Shown: positions 59,013 through 64,000 of the stretch, one piece after another
How the letters are laid out: each line of letters begins with the position of its first letter
How positions within the stretch are numbered: position 1 is the stretch's first letter
NCBI RefSeq assembly: GCF_033568475.1
Contig: NC_133120.1
Location: 95,622,151 to 95,686,150, forward strand
Length of the DNA stretch: 64,000 nucleotides
Reading direction: 5' to 3'
DNA from: Henckelia pumila
Lineage: Eukaryota; Streptophyta; Magnoliopsida; Lamiales; Gesneriaceae
The notes under the pieces: model-generated
Told to the model about the DNA's origin: nothing
Databases searched by the model: none
What the model saw: only the letters and a program-made list of their open reading frames with translations
Program-made: the position numbers and the translations under genes

Positions 59013-62000
59013 CTACTCCCTAGCCAAGATCCGTATAGGCCTCTCCTCAAATGCTAACTCCGGTGTCAACTGAAGAGGCTCAAAATCCAACACATGCGAC
59101 GGGTTAGAGACATATCTCCGAAGCATGGATACATGGAAAACGTTGTGCACTGCTGCAAGCCCTGGCGGTAGAGCTAAACGGTAGGCCAACGTGCCAACTC
59201 TCTCCAATATCTCGAATAGCCCTATATATCTAGGGTTAAGCTTGCCTCTCCGGCCAAATCGTACCACTCCCTTCATAGGTGACACTCTCAGAAACACGTG
59301 ATCACCTACTGCGTACTCCAAATCTCGTCGTCGAGTATCTGCATAACTCTTCTGACGACTCTGAGCAGTCCTCATGCGATCCCGAATCTGTGTCACAATA
59401 TCAGCTGTCTGCTGCACAATCTCAGGACCAAGTAAAATCCTCTCACCGACCTCATTCCAATGCACATGAGATCTGCACCTCCTCCCGTACAATGCTGCAT
59501 AAGGAGCCATACCTATAGACGACTGAAAACTGTTGTTATAGGTAAACTCCACTAATGGCAGTCTAGTTTCCCATGAGCCCTGAAAATCGATGACACAGGC
59601 TCTCAGTAAATCCTCAAGAACCTGTATCACCGTCTCAAACTGACCATCTGTCTGGGGATGAAAAGCTGTACTGAACAAAAGTCTAGTCCCCAATGCAGTG
59701 TGCAAACTCCTCCAAAACGCAGACGTAAATCTCGGATCTCTGTCTGATACTATCGACACTGGTATGCCATGCAGTCTAACAATCTCCTTGATGTAAAGCT
59801 CTGCATACTGTGTCAACGAGTAAGTAGTCCTCACCGGTAAGAAATGAGCTGACTTGGTGAGTCTATCCACGATCACCCAAATAGCTGTGAAACATCTGGA
59901 ACTCCTCGGTAAGCCAACTACAAAGTCCATCGTAATATTCTCCCATTTCCATTCCGGAATAGGAAGAGGTCTAAGAAGTCCTGCTGGACGCTGATGCTCT
60001 GCCTTGACCTGCTGACAAGTCAAGCACTCTGACACAACTCTCCCGATGTCTCTCTTCATCCCGGGCCACCAATACAATAACTGCAAATCGCGATACATCT
60101 TCGTACTTCCGGGGTGAATGGAGCACGGAGATGTGTGAGCCTCTGCTAAGATCTCAGCTCTCAACTGATCGACGTTCGGTACCCACATCCTACCACGGTA
60201 CTGAACAATGCCATCCACAACTGTATACAGACGATTACCCTTGGCCGCATCTCTCTGTCTCCAACGCTGCAACTCCTCATCAGTAGGCTGTCCATCCCTG
60301 ATCCGATCTCGCAGAACTGGCTGCACCGTCAACACTGACAAGCTCGGTGCATGCCCACTCGAGTAAAACTCCAAACCAAACCTCTGAATCTCACTCTGCA
60401 GTGGTAACTGCACTGACAAACACGATACCACTGACGACTTCCGACTCAAAGAATCAGCCACTACATTAGCTTTACCCGGATGGTAGCTAATGTCACAGTC
60501 GTAGTCCTTCACCAACTCCAACCATCGGCGCTGTCTCATGTTCAACTCCTTCTGAGTGAAGAAGTACTTGAGACTCTTGTGATCAGTGAAAATCTTGCAC
60601 TTCTCGCCATACAGATAGTGCCTCCAGATTTTTAAAGCGAAAACCACTGCCGCTAACTCCAAGTCATGTGTCGGGTAGTTCTGCTCATGAATCTTCAACT
60701 GCCTGGACGCATAAGCAATAACCTTACCACACTGCATAAGTACTGCGCCTAAACCCAGCTTAGACGTGTTGGTGTACACCACTAACTCCTCGTGTGGTAC
60801 TGTCACCGCTAACACCGGTGCAGTGGTGAGTGCTTCCTTCAGCTGATCGAAGCTCCTCTGACAGTCTGAACTCCAGATAAACTTCGCGTTCTTCTTGGTT
60901 AAGGAAGTCAAGGGTTTTGCAATAGAGGAAAAACCATTGATGAACTTCCTATAATATCCTGCCAAACCCAAGAAACTGCGAATCTCCGAAGCATTCTTCG
61001 GAATACCCCAATTCTGCACTGCCTCAACCTTCGACTGATCCACTGCAATCCCATCTCTCGAAATAACGTGGCCAAGAAACGCCACCTGCTCGAGCCAAAA
61101 CTCGCACTTGCTGAACTTGGCATACAAATGATGCTCCCTCAAAGTCTGCAAGGCTGTCTGTAGGTGCTGTCTATGCTCCTCAATGCTCCTAGAGTAGATC
61201 AAGATATCATCAATGAAGACTATGATGAACTGATCTAGATACGGCTGAAAAACTCGGTTCATGAGATCCATGAAAACCGCGGGAGCATTGGTCAACCCAA
61301 ATGGCATCACCAAGAACTCGTAATGCCCATAACGTGTCCGGAAAGCAGTTTTGGACACATCTGCCTCTCTAACTCGCAGCTGATGGTAACCAGATCGCAG
61401 GTCGATCTTGGAGAACACCGAAGCTCCCTGCAACTGATCAAATAAGTCCTCTATCCTCGGCAGTGGGTACTTATTCTTCACTGTGACCCTATTGAGCTCT
61501 CGATAATCGATGCACAGTCTCATACTGCCATCCTTCTTCTTCACAAATAACACTGGAGCTCCCCATGGATAAAAGCTAGGACGAACAAAGCCTTTCTCTA
61601 ATAATTCATGTATCTGCTCCTTCAACTCTTTCATCTCGGTAGGAGCAAGTCTGTATGATGCTTTAGAGATAGGCACGGTGTCTGGCACTAAGTCGATGCT
61701 GAACTCCACATCTCTCACTGGTGGAATTCCTGCAACATCCTCCGGAAAGACATCCGGAAAGTCACGAACCACCTCTATCTCTGATAATGATCTGCTAGAT
61801 GGTTATGAGGCCGTGACAATACTTGCTAGAAACCCCTGGCAGCCCCGTCTCAACAACTTCCTCGCCTGAATAAGAGATATCACCTGAGGAAAATCACTGC
61901 TCTGAGATGCATGGAAAGTAAACGGGTCGCCTTCTGATGGTTTCACTGACACTGATCTCCGACGAAAGTCAATCGAAGCTCCATTGACTGTCAACCAGTC

Positions 62001-62228
62001 CATACCCAAAATCAAATCAAAATCACTCAATGGCAAAACCACCACATCTGCTCGAATGGAGTGTCCCTGAAGCTCCAACTCCAGTTCTCGAATGACCTTC
62101 GAGGTAGAAATAATCTGCCCTGACGGCATAGTAACATCATACCCACTGTCAATAATCTCAGGTGTGATGCCTATCCGCCTGATAAACTCCAGGGAGATAA
62201 ACGAATGCGTAGCCCCAGAATCTAGCAA
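59013..62228 (-). pseudogene. pol region of the outer Tekay element
   Basis: It has the same domain order as the inner copy: protease ([12 protein letters not shown]-type), RT (FIDDILIYS), RNase H, integrase zinc finger ([12 protein letters not shown]) and core ([10 protein letters not shown]). The chromodomain region lies just left of it, next to the LTR. Most of it is open but the region is broken, with about two breaks. Confidence 0.9.
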
Positions 62229-62449
62229 CGCAAACGTGGAGTTGCCTCCAACTAGAATTCTCCCTGTACGCAGAAAATTCCCAACAACTTCATGCCACTA
62301 CTAAAATTTCCCCCAACGAGACACTAATAACCCTTAATTCTAATCACAAGTAAAACATGCTTCTTATTCTAACATGCAGATAGATAACCCAAATAACAAC
62401 AATTTCGCAAGAAAACGAGATTCTTAACCAAAGGAAAAATTATAAAATA

Positions 62450-63514
62450 CTAGGGATAAGATATACCGGTGATCAAGGAGGTGTCTGGGTCTGCCTCCTC
62501 TGCCTGCATGACGAACACTCTACCAGCCGTGTTCTTCTTCCTCGGGCAGTTAGCTATCTGATGCCCTGGCTCCCTGCAGTGGTAACAAACTCCTGCTCCC
62601 AACAGACAAGGTCCCGAATGCATCTTCTGACACTTCGGGCAAGTAGGAAAACCTATAGCATTAGGGGCCCCGCCCCTCTGCTGCTGTGGCCTCTGCTGCT
62701 GCGGCCTCTGCTGCGGATTCGGGCCCTTAGCCGGCCCAGTAAACTGCTTCTTCGCAGGAGGCTGCGAAGATGGTCGCTGATACCCAGACTGAATCTGTCT
62801 CTTCCCCTGCTGCTCTCGCTGCATCTCTCTCCTACCCTCCTCTGACCTCAGTGCTCTACTAACTGCCGCCTCATATGTAGCGACGTCCATCATACGTACG
62901 TCGTGCTTGATATCCGCTCTCAGTCCCTCCACAAACTGCCTCATCTTCTCCGGTGGACTGTCTGTAATCAGAGGCACAAAATGACAGCCCCTCTCGAACT
63001 GGCTCACATACTCAACCACTGACCTGTCCCCCTGCCGGAGACTCATAAACTCCCGGATCATGCGACTCCTCACATCCTCCGTGAAATACTTGGCGTAGAA
63101 GATACGCCTAAACTCCGCCCAAGACAGTGTAGGGAGGTATACTCCCCTGGCAGCACCCTCCCACCAAAGAGCTGCGTCTCCCCTCAACATATACATCGCA
63201 CAGTTCACCCTGTCCGCATCTGTGATCCCCATATATGCAAAGATGGACTCCAAAGAACGAATCCACCCCTCAGCCACCAAAGGATCGGTGGTACCAATGA
63301 ACTCCTTCGGCCCCTTCTTCTGGAACCGCTCAGCTATGTCCTCCTCATGAGACATTCTAGGACGTGAAGCCTGCTGCTCTAACAGAGCAGTAACCCCTGC
63401 CATCAAAGTAGCATTGGCCTGCTCCAATGCTGCAAGTGGGTTCTGCGGAGGTGGAGGTGGAGGTGGAGGTGTAGGTGTAGATTCCCCACGTCTGTTCATC
63501 GGTCTGGGAGGCAT
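62450..63514 (-). CDS. gag of the outer Tekay element
   Basis: An open frame of about 354 residues. I chose MPPRPMNRRGES as start because it matches the inner copy; the frame extends five codons further up. It has the same gag core (FYAKYFTEDVRSRM) and zinc knuckle CYHCREPGHQIANC. It is close in sequence to the inner gag, which supports sister families. Confidence 0.9.
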   Translation of the reverse strand: MPPRPMNRRGESTPTPPPPPPPPQNPLAALEQANATLMAGVTALLEQQASRPRMSHEEDIAERFQKKGPKEFIGTTDPLVAEGWIRSLESIFAYMGITDADRVNCAMYMLRGDAALWWEGAARGVYLPTLSWAEFRRIFYAKYFTEDVRSRMIREFMSLRQGDRSVVEYVSQFERGCHFVPLITDSPPEKMRQFVEGLRADIKHDVRMMDVATYEAAVSRALRSEEGRREMQREQQGKRQIQSGYQRPSSQPPAKKQFTGPAKGPNPQQRPQQQRPQQQRGGAPNAIGFPTCPKCQKMHSGPCLLGAGVCYHCREPGHQIANCPRKKNTAGRVFVMQAEEADPDTSLITGISYP

Positions 63515-63700
63515 TCTGCACCACCACATATTTCTTTACGTAAATCGCCATGCATAGCTAAGTTCTTTAACATTAATGCTACCTTAAATTCTTAAAAGTA
63601 AATCATGCTATAAACACTTAAAACTTACAGACCGGTAGCGTGGATTTCTGAGCTCGCATAGCAGTGATGACCCCACCAAGAACGCGTCTCTGATACCAAT

Positions 63701-64000
63701 TGAAACATCTACTACTAATAATAAATGCGGAATTTTTTTTTATACTAATTAAGATATATGTACACACATGCCCATACATATATGTACAGAATAAATAGAT
63801 TTAAAAATAAATAACTTAAATAAAATGCAACATTTAATAAATTAAATGTCTGAGTCATGCATTAAATAAAAATGTTGTCCTAAACAATTAAATAAAAGTT
63901 TGCATGCACTGAAAATATTTAAATAAAAATAAGTATTAGTACCAACCACTGAAAACGAATAAAAAGAACAGCAGGTTTAATCTTTCATAAAAACATAATC
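63701..64000 (-). repeat. start of the 5' LTR of the outer Tekay element
   Basis: It begins TGAAACATCTACTAC and follows the sequence of 45906-46205 with a handful of differences. It is cut by the window edge. Confidence 0.9.

Larger units (their letters stand above)
45906..64000 (-). mobile_element. Tekay-type Ty3 chromovirus (outer), continuing past the window
   Basis: The 3' LTR is at 45906-58844 (split), coding is on the minus strand, and the 5' LTR starts at 63701 and runs off the right edge. The primer site TGGTATCAGAGA lies just inside the 5' LTR and a purine tract (minus strand) at 58845-58856 borders the 3' LTR. Pol order (protease, RT, RNase H, integrase) and primer type are those of Ty3 chromoviruses; LTRs of about 2.7 kb suggest Tekay/Del. 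It is broken, with about two breaks in pol. The short stretch of 5' LTR that can be compared differs by about 2 percent from the 3' LTR, older than the element nested within. Confidence 0.88.

Overview
The window is nuclear DNA from a flowering plant, almost certainly a eudicot. The sequence is AT-rich. Its host genes have short exons with GT-AG introns and match plant-only families: protein E6, Di19, and dormancy/auxin-associated DRM1. It also carries plant-type tRNA genes, and Copia, Tat and Tekay retrotransposons. I cannot name the species. No CRISPR array or prokaryotic operon is present.

Layout. 1-3353: the 3' part of a coiled-coil, C-terminally membrane-anchored protein gene (+). 3354-9230: intergenic, with a small Helitron, a (TAA)n microsatellite and a Mutator-type MITE lying about 100 bp upstream of the E6 TATA box. 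9305-10159: a secreted Asn/Tyr-rich E6-like protein (+). 10160-13233: intergenic, with a second Mutator-type MITE. 13234-28433: a three-level retrotransposon nest. A reduced Tat-type Ty3 element, with LTRs and an antisense ORF but no visible gag-pol, received a Copia element in its right LTR. That Copia element then received an inverted solo LTR of its own family. 28439-31580: a hAT-type MITE, a tRNA-Gly gene with a snoRNA-like sequence attached, a solo LTR of a Tat relative, and tRNA-Arg(CCT).

32097-45129 is the gene-rich part. It holds an OB-fold protein (-), Di19 (+) with an AT-AC (U12-type) intron, a 43-residue membrane microprotein (+), an unidentified 152-residue protein (-) and DRM1 (+). 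Between them lie two 0.7-kb hAT-like elements and a 1.1-kb Mutator-like foldback element. 45321 to the end: a short pararetrovirus-like fragment is cut by a Tekay-type chromovirus that runs off the right edge. A second, much younger Tekay element (48459-58726) sits inside the left LTR of the first.

The host genes do not form a pathway; they are independent plant loci separated by transposon insertions. Most insertions are supported by target-site duplications read directly from the sequence: ATATA, GTGTG, AATAT, TAAAG and ATTTA for LTR elements, 8 bp for hAT-like elements, and 9-10 bp for Mutator-like elements. All coordinates were worked out by eye from the printed sequence. Family assignments rest on remembered motifs, not on searches.
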